A program made the position numbers and the translations under genes. A DNA stretch of 64,000 bases. Origin: Omphiscola glabra (lineage: Eukaryota > Mollusca > Gastropoda > Lymnaeidae). The notes beneath the pieces are model-generated. The model saw only the letters and a list, made by a program, of their open reading frames with translations. It was not told the origin of the DNA and did not search any database. The DNA lies in the NCBI GenBank assembly GCA_964017045.1, contig OZ024799.1, forward strand, positions 28,283,596-28,347,595. Direction: 5' to 3'. Below, piece by piece: positions 50,783-63,550 of this stretch; position 1 is the stretch's first letter; every line of letters starts with the position of its first letter.

Positions 50783-52969
50783 ATCATTCAAAGCAATAAT
50801 ACGCCAGCATGGATTTTTATTTTAATCAATGATTATAATATGGCTCCATGCATCCATTACATTTTATCTGAAAGATTTGTCAGTACTGACTTCTGGTAAC
50901 AACTAATTTTGTGAATGTCAATGGAATTCTGGTTGCTTTCAAAGAGAAAGAGAGAATGAGCCGCTCTCATGCAGATTTAAGTCATTTTGACTAGAGCCAG
51001 TATTAAAATAATCTGTTGAACTGCATTTATGTTAAGGTGTTGTCAAATGTCGAGTTGTGAAACAAATGTAAAGACAAGACACGTTGTAGCTAGATGTCTT
51101 GTCAAGGGCAATAAGTATTGCCAGTAGGATTATTAATCTGTGAAGCCAAGTTCTGTTTAAGGGTTTCTGTGGGATAGTAACTTTGCAAACCTAAAGAAGT
51201 AAAGAAAAAGTTCAGCTAAATTTGTTTAATATGGGTCTTGTTTGAAAAGTGCAATTATTATTTTGTAGATTTGTGTCTATTTATTCAGGCAGCTCCTAAT
51301 TGCTTCTTGTTTTATTTCAAAAAGAAAAAGTTGTCCTTCATTGAGAAACAAATATTTGTTTTTCTTTTCCTCAACTAAAAACAAAAACAATTTCTTTTAT
51401 GCATTTTAAATATTATGTCTGCACATAATCTTATAGTTGGTAACTGGGGTGACATCCATCACTTTAATAAGGATGGCTTTTTTAAAGGATATGTTAATTT
51501 TTTTAAAAATACATTTATTCATATTTACACACTAAATTTTCAAAAAATTCCGTTAAACAGGTATGTTCAATTGGACAAATTTCAAAGTCATACCCGAAGA
51601 AGATAATTCTTAACCAAGCATTATTTTTAAATCTCTATTTGGACATCTTACCCAACATTTTGTAATGCCACAGCTTTCAGTAATTTTTTTTAGCTTATTT
51701 CTGGTTTCTTGGGATACTTGATGTAACTGCATGTTTTACACTGATTTTCTGTGTTGATGATATGGTATAACTTTTTAAATTTGAAACAGGCCTCACCAAA
51801 ATGAATGTTGTTTAGTTGGTCAGGTATGCAGTACAATAATATGGACATCTCAAAATCTTAATTTCTACTTTACAGAACAGGCAGATTCCTGACAATATTT
51901 TATGTGTAAATTTAACATATTTCATGGGCACTCTACTGATTTATAAGCACTCGTGAGATATAAAGACTTTTTCAGTTAATTGTAGGTTGTTCATCATTGC
52001 TAAAAGTCTGTACCACAGTGAATGTCAGTTTATAAATGTCTTGAATTTCTGACTTTTTCCATGATCATTGTGCATGGAAATTTCATTTATATACTTATAA
52101 GTTCATATATATATATATATATATATATATTCTTATAATTATAAATAATGCATATTTTTGTGGATAGGGGACTGAAAGCCTGTACCTACAATAGCCAGCT
52201 TATATATAGACTCACTAATGACAATGTTAGCTGTAATATCTAGCAGCTTGGTGACACATCACACCAACTCCATCATTTTATATAAATCAATTGTACATAA
52301 TTTTCCACTCTTGAAGAATAACTCTATTTTTAGCAAGCTGCGCATCTCATCATTGGATTTTGTTGATCAATTTGTGTAAATGATGAAATAAGTGTCTCTT
52401 GAATGTTATTGCGTTTGTTCTTTAAGGAATGGATATAAGAAATAAATATATATATTTATACACGCAAAAATTGACCAGTACATATAATGAAATTAAATGT
52501 TATCATAAGAAAACATATACAGATGATGGACATGAGCTCTTACAAATGATGGCTACCTTACTTGAACTCAGAAATTGTTTTCTCATTATCTTTCTGTCAT
52601 ATGTGGCATTAATAGATCAAATCCCATACAATTAGAGTAGCAAGTGCAGTGAAAAACACCCTCCCTTACTAAATAAATACAATATTAATGTACATAACAT
52701 ATATTTCAGTCCCATTTAATTAACTAAATAAATTGTGTTAAAATTTTTTAAGTTATGGCGATGTTAATATTTGAATTTTATCAAAACATATTTGCTGTGA
52801 AGGGAGCTCGAGTGTGTCAGAAATTGTTTGCATATGCTTCATGTGTGTCACGCTTCATGCTTGTCATGCTTTCATCTATCTATGGACTATTTTAATGCCT
52901 TCTTGTTATGTTAATTCAGGAAACTTGATCCTACTTAGTCAGCTTTCACTTTGTTAAACCTTAATTTGG

Positions 52970-53400
52970 CACCTTTACCATTTAAGACTTAATTTGGCCC
53001 CAGGCCCTGTTAAGACTTAATTTAGCCCCAGGCCCTGTTAAGACTTAATTTAGCCCCAGGCCCTGTTAAGACTTAATTTAGCCCCAGGCCCTGTTAAGAC
53101 TTAATTTGGCCCCAGGCCCTGTTAAGACTTAATTTAGCCCCAGACCCTGTTAAGACTTAATTTAGTCCCAGGCCCTGTTAAGACTTAATTTAGTCCCAGG
53201 CCCTGTTAAGACTTAATTTAGTCCCAGGCCCTGTTAAGACTTAATTTAGCCCCAGGCCCTCTTAAGACTTAATTTAGTCCCAGGCCCTGTTAAGACTAAA
53301 TTTAGCCCCAGGCCCTGTTAAGACTTAATTTAGTCCCAGGCCCTGTTAAGACTTAATTTGGCACCTTGCCCTATTAAGGCTTAATATGGCACCTTGCACT
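52970..53400. repeat. 28-bp minisatellite
   Basis: About 14 copies of AAGACTTAATTTAGCCCCAG plus GCCCTGTT; the edge units are diverged. Confidence 0.94.
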
Positions 53401-55150
53401 GTTTATTCCTAATTTTTCCCCTGGCCCAGACTCATCAGCCTTTGATTCATGTGAATAAATCATCTGTAACGCTGCGTCTGGTCCTAAACTAAAAATCCAC
53501 AGATATCACTTGCATTTTTTTGTTCTTGACTTCAACGTGGTTCTATCATCTGTCCTACATTCAGTGTATGATTGAAGTGGCTGGTTGGATGAAAACACCC
53601 TTATTGTGTGAATGAGTCATTTGGAATTAAATCAAAATAACTAAAGTTTGCTTAGTTTTAAATTAAAAGGTTTTATTTTATTTTATTTTTTTTTTGATAA
53701 AACTTTCAGTTATGCTTGAGCTTCTTTGTGTGTCTAAAATGTAAAGGAATATATGTAATCTACTGAAATATATCAAGATATATCTATAAATATAATCAAT
53801 GTGGAATGCTAGAATGAAGAGAATATTTTTTTTAACAGTTCCTTGATTTTAAAAAAATGTAATACTGCTTTTTTTTTCTCCTCTCCTGGCTGCTTTTATT
53901 TTTTAACACTTAAAAATTGTTACCAGCATGACACATGGTATTTAGCCGTGGTTACATTGTCAACAATGTTTTAGGTTTATGTAATTTTCTTTCTTTAAAT
54001 AGTGTCTTGCCAAGTTTTAAAAAAATAAATGAGAAATCATGGTATATAGGACAAGTCAGGTTTTGAGATTTTAATAGATATAAAAAAAAAATTAAATAAT
54101 GCATGCTTCACATTTTTAATTTTTGTGTAGTGATTTTTAAAAGCAATATTTAATAACTTGTCTATTTTAACATACATTTTGGCTGAAGGATGAAATTAAT
54201 TATTTTCTCTCCAAATTAAATAAAATAATTTTAAAATCAATAATTGTACAATTATTTTAGAGACACCAAGGCTTTGGATAATGGGATTTTATTGGAGAGT
54301 ATGATGAATGATTGGAATATGATTAGTATGCGCTTTTTTTTAAAAAAGCTATGGTATCATGATCTTCCATCTATCACAGTGGTGCTTTACTCTTCTACTA
54401 TGCACAAATAACACTTAAGTACTTTTATTTTTGTGTCTGCTTCACAGATGAATAGCTGAGAGATTTCTTTACCTATCAAAACCACAGCATAAGTTGTTAG
54501 TCTGGGCAGATCTACTCTATCATAAAACCATACACAAGTTTTTTTTTCAACAACTGCCAATATCTACAGATATCTAGTTTGACAATTCTTCTATCTTAAT
54601 GTGTTTTCTGAAAGAATAGGCTAAAATCATGTGTGTAAATTAAAGAACAGTCCATTTAAAACTGTTTAAACTGTTCAACTACTTTACATCACCCATATAA
54701 TGAATGCTGAATGTGTTGGAGATATGACTTTGACTGACACACCCATCAATCAGCAGCTACCTATGAATCCAAACAATACAGTACAGCTTTCTACTGAGTC
54801 ACTGTGGTAGACATGTGGCAGTTTGAGTGGAATGAAGTCAACAGTTCATGACAAACTGAAATGATATCCCTTCCCCAGACCCATCTTTTAATTGTGTAAA
54901 AAATGTTACATGTAATTATCGAATTGTCAATGTAAAATACTTATTGTGGTGTGAAGTTTATTTTTGAGTGCAAGCCATTTAGTCGGATAGTTTTGTTGTG
55001 CACTGTTTCAAATGCAATGAGTGAAAAGTTTGAAATGAATTTTTTTAGAATCTTAAGATTTACAGCATAATGATTTTGTTTCTTTATTATCATTAACTTT
55101 GGCATGATTTTAATCTGTATGTACATAATGATAAGCCAAAAATAAGGTAA

Positions 55151-55156
55151 AATAAA
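55151..55156 (+). terminator. Candidate poly(A) signal
   Basis: AATAAA followed about 25 bases later by a GT-rich run (cttgtgtagtgtag). The transition from AT-rich unique sequence to transposon-bearing sequence soon after supports, but does not prove, a transcript end here. Other AATAAA motifs near 52440, 52670, 52730 and 54025 are alternatives. Confidence 0.3.
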
Positions 55157-55800
55157 AATGACTTCTCAAATCTGATTCGGTCTTGTGTAGTGTAGCTTTA
55201 TTATTATCAGTGAGCAAAGACAAGTATTTGGTTTTAGTGATGTTCATGCACATTTGTGAAGGACAATTTGCGATCTCTAAATTGTTCCTATCTGAGCATG
55301 GCTGCCCGGCTGGAGAGGCAAGCCATTCGCTGCTACAGTGTTACGTGCAGTTGCGAGTCTGTCAACAATATCTGGAGTTTCTTATAAAGTGTGCTACTGC
55401 TACTTGTATGCATGAAAAATCCCCCCCCCCCTTCTTTTAGCTCGATATTACATTTTATAAAGAATTTATACGAAAACTTTGCTTTTTTACAGTTCAGGAA
55501 TATGTGAAGAAATATGGGTTAAGATTTTCTTTAAAATAAGCTAAAAAACATAAGACTTTGAGACGTTTAAATTGGATAAGAAATTCGTCATAAAAAATAA
55601 GGGTTTTGTTTTATTTTCCAATAATATAGTTCTGGAGCAAGGAAAGGGTGGGTAGATTTTTAGTGTCAATATATCAATTGATCAGAGTCCGTAAATGCTA
55701 CAGATATTTCAAATAGTACGGTATTGAGTACGTAATTTATTTATTTTTAAAGTTAAGGACACATTATTACATATTTTATAAATAGAAAAGTGGTCTATAT

Positions 55801-56593
55801 CGATCCCCAGGGGTCGACGACAACTTACAAGGGGTCCATGTCAGCGAAAATAAAATTGGGGGTCCATGAAATGAAAATGGGGGTCAATGATAGTGGATCT
55901 CATGTAAGCAGGTCGTGACATCTATGTTGGCATTCCATGAATGGAATAATCCACACACAGATAGTACCTATTTACTTACATAATATTACCTTATAATATA
56001 AAGACATATATCTTCCTACATAAATTATAAAAGTACCTATGAAGTAAAAAACATAAATGTTCATGAAACGTGGTGAAGAATCATATTAAAATTTAAGTTA
56101 TTAGGTATATTTTCTGATATATGAAACTGTTTGAGAATTATTATAAACCAGCAGTTTCCCGCAGCTCTGCCCGCGTACGTTTTTATTTTCTCTGCGTGTA
56201 AGGTTTTATTTTGTAAAAAAAAATTATATTTCCAAATGTTGAAAATTTATTATTAAAAAGCATCAGGTTCATCCATCACATGTAAAACATTTATTTTTTG
56301 CCTAACAATTTTATGTAACAGAAAGTAAATTTTAATTTGGTTCGTTTTAATTTGAATTTAATTAATAAATGTATAAAACTTAGCATGTTTTTTAAAAAGT
56401 TTTTCACACTAAACTTCAATACCGTACCGTTATAAATGTAAATCTTTCAAAGTGAGCAGCACTATACCGGCTGTAAAAATACATTTGAAGTTAATGAATT
56501 TGCAAAAAAATCAATATCAGGTAAGCAAGGGGTCTACCCAAAACCGAAAAACATGGCAAGGGGTCTACGAGTCAAAAAGGTTGGGGACCTCTG
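55801..56593. mobile_element. hAT-like element with 8-bp target duplication
   Basis: The flanks carry GTCTATAT at 55793-55800 and again at 56594-56601 (TGGTCTATAT is shared as a 10-mer). The right end, inverted, is CAGAGGTCCCCAACCTTTTT, a common hAT terminus; the left end (CGATCCCCAGGGGTCGACG) is more decayed. Both ends carry GGGGTC-containing subterminal repeats. No open transposase frame is seen in 793 bp. Confidence 0.7.
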
Positions 56594-57121
56594 GTCTATA
56601 TAAGAAAAAATTATCAAAACCAATCCATGAGAGAAACGTAAATATCTTTACATGGGGTTGTCTTTGGAATAAAGAAAAGTCTCATTATATTATTTCCTAA
56701 TTAAACATTCCTAGGGCGTTGACATTTTTATTTTTTTTAAATATTTTTTTAGAAAGTACATCAAACGCGATTTAGTTAAATTCGTTAAAAAAGAATATTA
56801 TTATTTCTTTTGTCAAAGATGTGTAGACTTTGTAATAAAAGGTAGAGATTCGTGCAATCATATATTCTAGTTTATTAAGAAGTGGTTACGTAAATGGGTC
56901 AACTTCTGGCGAAAACACGTTTCAAATTTCCATAATTTTTCCTTTCAAAAATAAATTTTATTTTTACTGAATACCCAAATACGTCATAATACAAAACACA
57001 TAGCATCAGCTACACAATTAATCTCCACACCAAAACACGCACCCGTTTAACATTACTCACCCCAAATGAAAAACAGAAAAAACTGATTTTTAAAGGTAAG
57101 TTGGGGCAGAAAATTAGAAAG

Positions 57122-57280
57122 AATGTGTTGTCATCGACAAGGAGTCTATATGTTGTCATCGGCAAGGAGTCTATGTGTTGTCATCGGCAAGGAGTCTATG
57201 TGTTGTCAGCGGAAAGGAGTCTATGTGTTGTCATCGGCAAGGAGTCTATGTGTTGTCAGCGGCAAGGAGTCTATGTGCCT
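57122..57280. repeat. 25-bp minisatellite
   Basis: Six copies of GTCATCGGCAAGGAGTCTAT plus GTGTT, interrupted on the right by the hAT element at 57283. Confidence 0.93.
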
Positions 57281-57282
57281 AG

Positions 57283-57837
57283 CAGGGCCGGCCCTAACAA
57301 TTGCGGGGCCCTATGCGAAATGGATTTCGCGGGGCCCAGTCTGGGGAGGGATAAGGATAATAAGTGAAAATTAAGATTTTGTAATAGAAAATAAATTCGT
57401 CTTTGCATTTTATTCATTCTTGACTAAGTACAAAATCACGATCAAATTAACTTGACTTTACGAGCCTTGCGTGTAGCCAAGTCATACAGTATAGCATCAA
57501 AATTATGTTTGCTACATAGATCACGCTCAATAGCAAGAATTGCCAAAATTGTTCAATCTATCTTCGTGAATTGTTGACCTCAAGTAATTCTTGATTAGTT
57601 TCTTTCACCAGATGCCACAGTTACGGATTTTTTCTCAAATCAAACTTGAAACAACGATGTAATAGATTTAAAAAAACACTGTATAACATAAAAAACAGAA
57701 TAAACACGCTGACATATACATGAGTATAAGTTATAATGGTTTAATTTAATAATTTACACCTAGAATTACCGCGGGGCCTATGAAAGTGCGGGGCCCACTG
57801 CGGCCGCATAGGTTGCAGTGGCCTAAGGCCGGCCCTG
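57283..57837. mobile_element. hAT element, CAGGGCCGGCC family, long copy with transposase remnant
   Basis: The left end CAGGGCCGGCCCTAAC and the inverted right end CAGGGCCGGCCTTAGGCC are intact. The target duplication is GTGCCTAG (57275-57282) and GTGCCAAG (57838-57845), 7 of 8 identical. It shares about 110 bases at the left end and about 60 at the right end with the 186-bp copy at 21089. The interior holds the decayed 3' end of a transposase gene on the minus strand. It inserted next to a 25-bp minisatellite. Confidence 0.88.
57442..57630 (-). pseudogene. hAT transposase C-terminal remnant (dimerisation region)
   Basis: Read on the minus strand, three neighbouring pieces in different frames resemble the end of a hAT (ZMYM/TTF-type) transposase. 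They are TVASGER near 57609-57627, NYLRSTIHEDRLNN at about 57554-57595, and ILAIERDLCSKHNFD followed by LATRKARKVKLI and TGA at 57442. This region forms the hAT dimerisation domain. Frame breaks, and the loss of residues usually found after SGER, show it is not functional. The N-terminal zinc finger and catalytic core are absent. Recognition is from family knowledge, not a search. Confidence 0.75.
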
Positions 57838-60184
57838 GTGCCAAGTATTAGCTTGACATGATGATGGAAAGTGGGTCAATCACCTTCCCTTTTAAAAAAC
57901 AGGATAAACTGATTTCGGGGTTGGCGATGGGGCGGGAAAAATTAGATAGAATGTGTTGTCAATGGCAACGAGTTTATGGGCAAAGTTCAAGCTCGATAGG
58001 ATGGCGGGAAGTGGGTCTATTGGCCGTCCGAAGACTTTGCCTTCAACACAGAAACACACTAAGAAAAGCGAAGTTAATATGCATGATTTAATAATCAAAC
58101 AACCTCTAATTACAAAGTTTTTATTGAAAATACCCTGTATACACTTTTGTTTGCATTTATTTCACTGTTCGTGATTTATCATTTATTAAGAAGAGGTTAT
58201 GTAAGTGGATAAACCTCTGGCGAAATCACGTTTCATATTTCCTTCATTTTCCCCTTTCAAAGATATATTTTATTTTTAATGCATATCCAAATACGTCTCA
58301 AATACAAAGCACATAGCAACAGGTACACAATTAATCTCAACACCAAAATACGCGCCCATCACATTAACATTCCTCTCCAATTGAAAAAACAGGAGAAGCG
58401 TATATTTGAGGGTGGGGCTGGACATTTGATAGAGGTTAAATGAAACCTATTTTTAAATAACATCTCTTCCGTTTCTCTCAAATTAAGTGTAGAATGTTGC
58501 TAAAATAAATTTGAGTATGTTCTAAAATGCATTCTTGCATTTTGAATTTATCAATAAACTTTCTTTGTCCTAAAAAGTTTTAAAAGGACGAGAATAACTT
58601 AAAGTAAAATGCATGCCCTGAAGGGCGTACACATTTACATGAATTTAGTTCATGTTGGGCTGAGGAGAAGTTAGACACATTATTGATCATTATTACGGCC
58701 AATTGTGGCAACTCGAAAGACTGAAATGCCCCCTCAAAATCTTCTGAAAGAAATGCCTAATTCAAGCATGCGCCTAAATGCATCACTGCATTTTGAAATT
58801 GCCCAAGAGCCCCCGACACCATCACATTATTCACTCCTCTTCCCTCACGCTTATCAGTGTGACAGTACGGGGTTGAATCTAAGGGTTTCCATATGATTAC
58901 ACTGGTGCGCACCACAACTGGAGTGAATTCAGTTCATGTATGTCACTGGTCGCCATAATGCCTCCCATGTACGTTAAACCCCCCCCCCCCCCCAATCAAT
59001 AAAAACACTGAATTCAGGTATATTCGAATATGCAAGTTTTTGTTCTGAAATTATTTTTTAAAAGTTATAGGGAGATGACTCCACACACCCTACTTTCACA
59101 CTCCCGCTCACTGCATTATACGAAAATGCCACCCCTCCATATAATTAAAAATTGACACCTGCCACTTTATTCACCCCACTTTCTACGACCCTGGCACAGG
59201 TGTAGCTAGAGTGCTTCCATATATTCATTTGTTCGCCCCTCCAGCTCAACTCTGAAAACCATTATTTGTATCCATTTAATACCCTTAAAACCCATTTTGG
59301 CACCCCCGATAGTCTGGCACCAAGGGTCATCTGTCCCCTCTGCCCACCTCAGCTACGCATCTTACCAGTGGCACTGCCCAGCCCCCAAAAATCTGAAATG
59401 CCCCCACCCGGCGGGGAAAATTGCCTGAAAGAAACACTGACCCCACCCCCAGTTACGCCACTGTCAAGATAGAATCATGGTTCTGGTCACGTGTCCATGA
59501 CTGGCTCACCTTGGAGCATTATAAATATTACCCGCCACTTCCTGATGCCTAAGTACCGGGTACAACTTACAACTTACATCATACAACTTACAAAGAACGC
59601 AGTTTCTATGAGGTTAGGGGAGTGGGAGGTGTGGTCAAAACAATTCATTGTCCATGTAACGATGTCACTAACGCTACCAGATAGCGTTTATTTTTAAGAA
59701 AATAAAATTACCCGATAACTGTCATTACGGAAATAGTAAGTGTAGTATATGTGCGGTGTAAAAGGGGGTGGGGCATTCGAATATTAATGTAGTGGTGCGG
59801 TGGTGGTATACGGGATAAGGACTCAGGGGGGGGGGCGGGGGTTGCACCACTAGGGAATCGTATAAAAGGCGTTCTTTATACTTGAATACATGTTTTGTCA
59901 AGTAAATTTAGTAGATGGGATGTTCACGCGTTACGCTAACCATTCTTTAGCGGGCTATAAATAGTACTCACGTAGTCTCCAATGACATCCTGGTCGTAAA
60001 GTAAGCCTCCACGAGTTTAAAAAAAATTACTTAAAAAATGTGTGGTGACGAATTTAAAAAATTTTTAAACTGTTGACAAAAAAAAAAAACTTCTTTATAA
60101 AGATGTTATCATATTTTTACCGTCTGGAACAGCACGGTCATACTTCCTTTCAAATGGTTTATTTGACATTCGTGCTTATAGATG

Positions 60185-60600
60185 CCACCGATAGAGACAT
60201 TCCTCACCTTAAAGTTGTCGCCGTTAGAGACATACATTCCTCTCCTTATGGATGCCACCAGTAGAGACATTCCTCTCCTCTAAATGCCACCAGTGGAGAC
60301 ATTCCACTCCTCTAAATGCCACCAGTGGAGACAGTCCTCTCCTCTAAATGCCACCAGTGGAGACAGTCCTCTCCTCTAAATGCCACCAGCGGAGACAGTC
60401 CTCTCCTCTAAATGCCACCAGTGGAGACAGTCCACTCCTCTAAATGCCACCAGTGGAGACAGTCCACTCCTCTAAATGCCACCAGTGGAGACATTCCACT
60501 CCTCTAAATGCCACCAGTGGAGACATTCCACTCCTCTAAATGCCACCAGTGGAGACATTCCACTCCTCTAAATGCCACCAGTGGAGACAGTCCTCTCTTT
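60185..60600. repeat. 32-bp minisatellite
   Basis: About 12 copies of GCCACCAGTGGAGACATTCC plus ACTCCTCTAAAT. CCACCAGTGG is nearly palindromic. Confidence 0.94.
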
Positions 60601-60992
60601 ATAAAGGACAGAAGAAGAAACATTCTTATTCTTATATCTTCTGGATGCGGGAGCGACAACTTGTTTTATTAGACCAAATTGATTTTTTAGACCAATCAGA
60701 CCAAGAATCCAAAACAACAACAAACAAAGAGACAAACAAACTCATTTTCTGAGCATCTATATTTCCTTCCAGTTCCTTGACGCATTTCGCAAAATAATTT
60801 CTATTAAGAAAAATTGTTTGAGTCTGAGTGCCGTAAAAAGACACAATTGCTGAGTAAATGATGAGCTTCTCTTTCTGATGATACAATTCGGAGAATTTTT
60901 AGAATTATTTGTGCAAAGTTGTTTTTCAGCAGCCACCGTGATAAAAAATAAATATTGTGTCAAATAGATTTTGAGGTTTTTTGGTTAGCTGT

Positions 60993-61230
60993 GTTCAGTT
61001 TGGGAGTGGCTGTGTCAGGCTTAAGAGTGGCTGTGTCCAGTTTGAGGGTGGCTGTGTCTGGTTTGAGAGTGGCTGTGTCCAGTTTGAGAGTCGCTGTGTC
61101 CAGTTTGAGGGTGGCTGTGTCTGGTTTGAGAGTGGCTGTATCCAGTTTGAGAGTCGCTTTGTCCAGTTTGAGGGTGGCTGTGTCTGGTTTGAGAGTGGCT
61201 GTGTCCAGTTTGAGAGTAGCTGTGTCCAGT
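60993..61230. repeat. 21-bp minisatellite
   Basis: About 12 copies of AGTGGCTGTGTCCAGTTTGA plus G, with CCAG/CTGG variants. It reads open in several frames on both strands. Confidence 0.94.
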
Positions 61231-62889
61231 TGGAAACCAAGATTTGAGAACACCCTCCGTGATCTCACAAATTATAATCAGTAAAATGTTTCGCACTTTT
61301 ATTCGTTTTTTTAATATTTTTTATTTAAATTATACATTCTTTTTCTTTTTTTTAAATCTATAATATTCGCTGTAATATTGGCTATTTATCGTGCATTTGC
61401 CAGAATTTGTTACAGGTTGCAAGACTTTGTTCCAGGTTGGGAAACTTGAGATGCAGCAAAGGTGCCATTACTGGAAAACCTTTTGGGAGTTTCTGCAGCG
61501 TTACACCGTTAGGGCTAAGTGACCGAGTTGTTCCCACGTCTCATTTTTGTTATCGGTCACATCATTTAATGAGAGGGTGCCAGACTTTTCCTCAAAGAAA
61601 ATCGATTTTACCAGGAAGATAAGGTAAATTATAACTTATACGCTTATAAGAGCAGCGTATCACAAAATAATCGGAAGCACCGTATGAACATTCGATATAA
61701 TACAATGGGCCCTAAGAAGATACGAACAAGTTAGTCAACCTTATGACAGTCCGAGGGGGGGGGGGGGTGTGGGTAGGGTTGTTAGGTAGAGCCAGAAAAG
61801 AAATTCCATTTTCAAAGGCGCGTCAGTGGATGACACAAGATCATATCTGCAGAGTGTGTAATCTAAAGTGAATTTCTTTAGACCATGAAAATAAATTTGT
61901 GTCGTGTCGCTGTTTGCGTGTCACATAAGATTTCATTTGTTAGCGGACTATTGCCGTGCCATAATCATCTATGCGGCGTATATTATATGGCTGCAAGAAG
62001 ATAGTTGCCGAAGTTGTTGCTAATTTCCATTTATGTTTGCATCAATACGGCACGGAAAAGGCGGTTTCCCTTCAATTTCTTGAATAAAAAATTCAGTGCT
62101 ACATTTTGTATGTTATATATGAAGTGGCATTAACAATGAGGATATCGCACGGTCCATATAATGTAGTTTCTGCTTTAAAAAAAACATATTGATGTATCTT
62201 CCAAATATCTAACTATAAAGTCCTTATATTATGACGTCTTTGTGTTCAGCAGTTCTCGTCAAAGATCTTTTTAAATCCTTTTTTTCTAAAACTTCGATTT
62301 TGTTCGTTTGTTTCTGGCCGGAAAAATTTCGGATGGCTAATTTACCAACTTCCGATCAACCTATCGAGCTGAATCTTGACACATAGACCAGTTGCCGAAG
62401 ACATCACATTCTAACAATTTTATTTTCAGCCCACCCTCCTACTGCAACCCCCAAAAATCAATTTTTCTTTTTTTTTCAAGGGGATGATGAAGGAAATATG
62501 ACACTTATTACACGAAATAAAATTCTCTATAACTGCTCTCTAAATGAGATTCTTTTTAAAAAAATATCGCAAGTGTTTAGTATGCATAATATTTTCTTTT
62601 GTTTTTCGAAATAGTTGATGAAATAAATCTGGGGGGGGGTGTGGGGGGTTGTAAAAGCGGGTGGGACATTAGAATATAAATATAAAATAAAATAATAAAA
62701 AAACATGCTTATAAAGATGTATACGAAAACCATTGTTTTAGTCGATTGTTTAATTTGATGAAATCCTACGTCAGTGATACATTTTTAAATTCTTAACAAG
62801 TATGGCACGGAATAAAGTGGCAGTGCTTCTCAAAATATTTCAAGTTACCGAAAGTGTGTATGTAACAGATAAACTCCTTACAGCCTATA

Positions 62890-63340
62890 TCGACCAACCT
62901 CTACAAAAAAATCTGCCTACAGCTACCAACCTCCGCAAACAAATCTGCCTACAGCGACCAACCTCCACAAACAAATCTGCCTACAGCTATCAACCTCATC
63001 AAACAAATCTGCCTACAGCTACCAACCTCCGCAAACAAATCTGCCTACAGCGACCAACCTCTACAAACAAATCTGCCTACAGCTATCAACCTCCACAAAC
63101 AAATCTGCCTACAGCTATCAACCTCCACAAACAAATATGCCTACAGCTACCAACCTCCGCAAACAAATCTGCCTACAGCGACCAATCTCTACAAACAAAT
63201 CTGCCTACAGCTATAAACCTCCACAAAAAAATCTGCCTACAGCTACCAACCTCTACAAACAAATCTGCCTACAGCTATAAACCTCCACAAACAAATCTGC
63301 CTACAGCTATAAACCTCCGCAAAACAAATCTGCATCTTCT
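62890..63340. repeat. 32-bp minisatellite
   Basis: About 14 copies of CTGCCTACAGCTAYCAACCT plus CCRCAAACAAAT. Confidence 0.94.
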
Positions 63341-63449
63341 TCTCTAACTTGGTCTCCCAAATATGCAGGTCAAGTCCTTTGACATCCAGTATTATCCACA
63401 TTTGTTAAATAAAACAAAACAAACCCTTTTTTTATTCATCGTTTTATTA

Positions 63450-63550
63450 TGTAAGTGATGTTCATGTTAGTGATGCTCATGTTAGTGATGTTCATGGTCG
63501 TGATTTTTATGGTCGTGATATTCATTGTAATGATGTTCATGTTAAGGATG
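63450..63550. repeat. 15-bp minisatellite
   Basis: GTGATGTTCATGTTA units with GGTCGTGATTTT variants, about six copies. Confidence 0.85.

Larger units (their letters stand above)
49328..55175 (+). other. Probable 3' UTR or AT-rich 3' flank of plexin-A
   Basis: About 5.8 kb of AT-rich sequence follows the stop without any recognisable coding exon on either strand. It holds a 41-bp minisatellite (49372-49622), a short GAATGTACTGTTG repeat (49795-49875), a 40-base poly-T (50739-50779), a TA microsatellite (52107-52130) and a 28-bp minisatellite (52970-53400). Several AATAAA motifs occur, so the true end cannot be fixed from sequence; the one at 55151 has the best downstream context. Elsewhere in this stretch I see nothing. 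Confidence 0.35.

Noticed and set aside
60955..61296. Several overlapping open frames on both strands
   Set aside because: The 21-bp array is open in five frames, which is a property of the repeat and not of a gene.
62802..63347. 181-codon open frame with KSAYSYQPPQTNLPT-type repeats
   Set aside because: It is a 32-bp minisatellite whose three frames are all open; the flanks show no gene signal.
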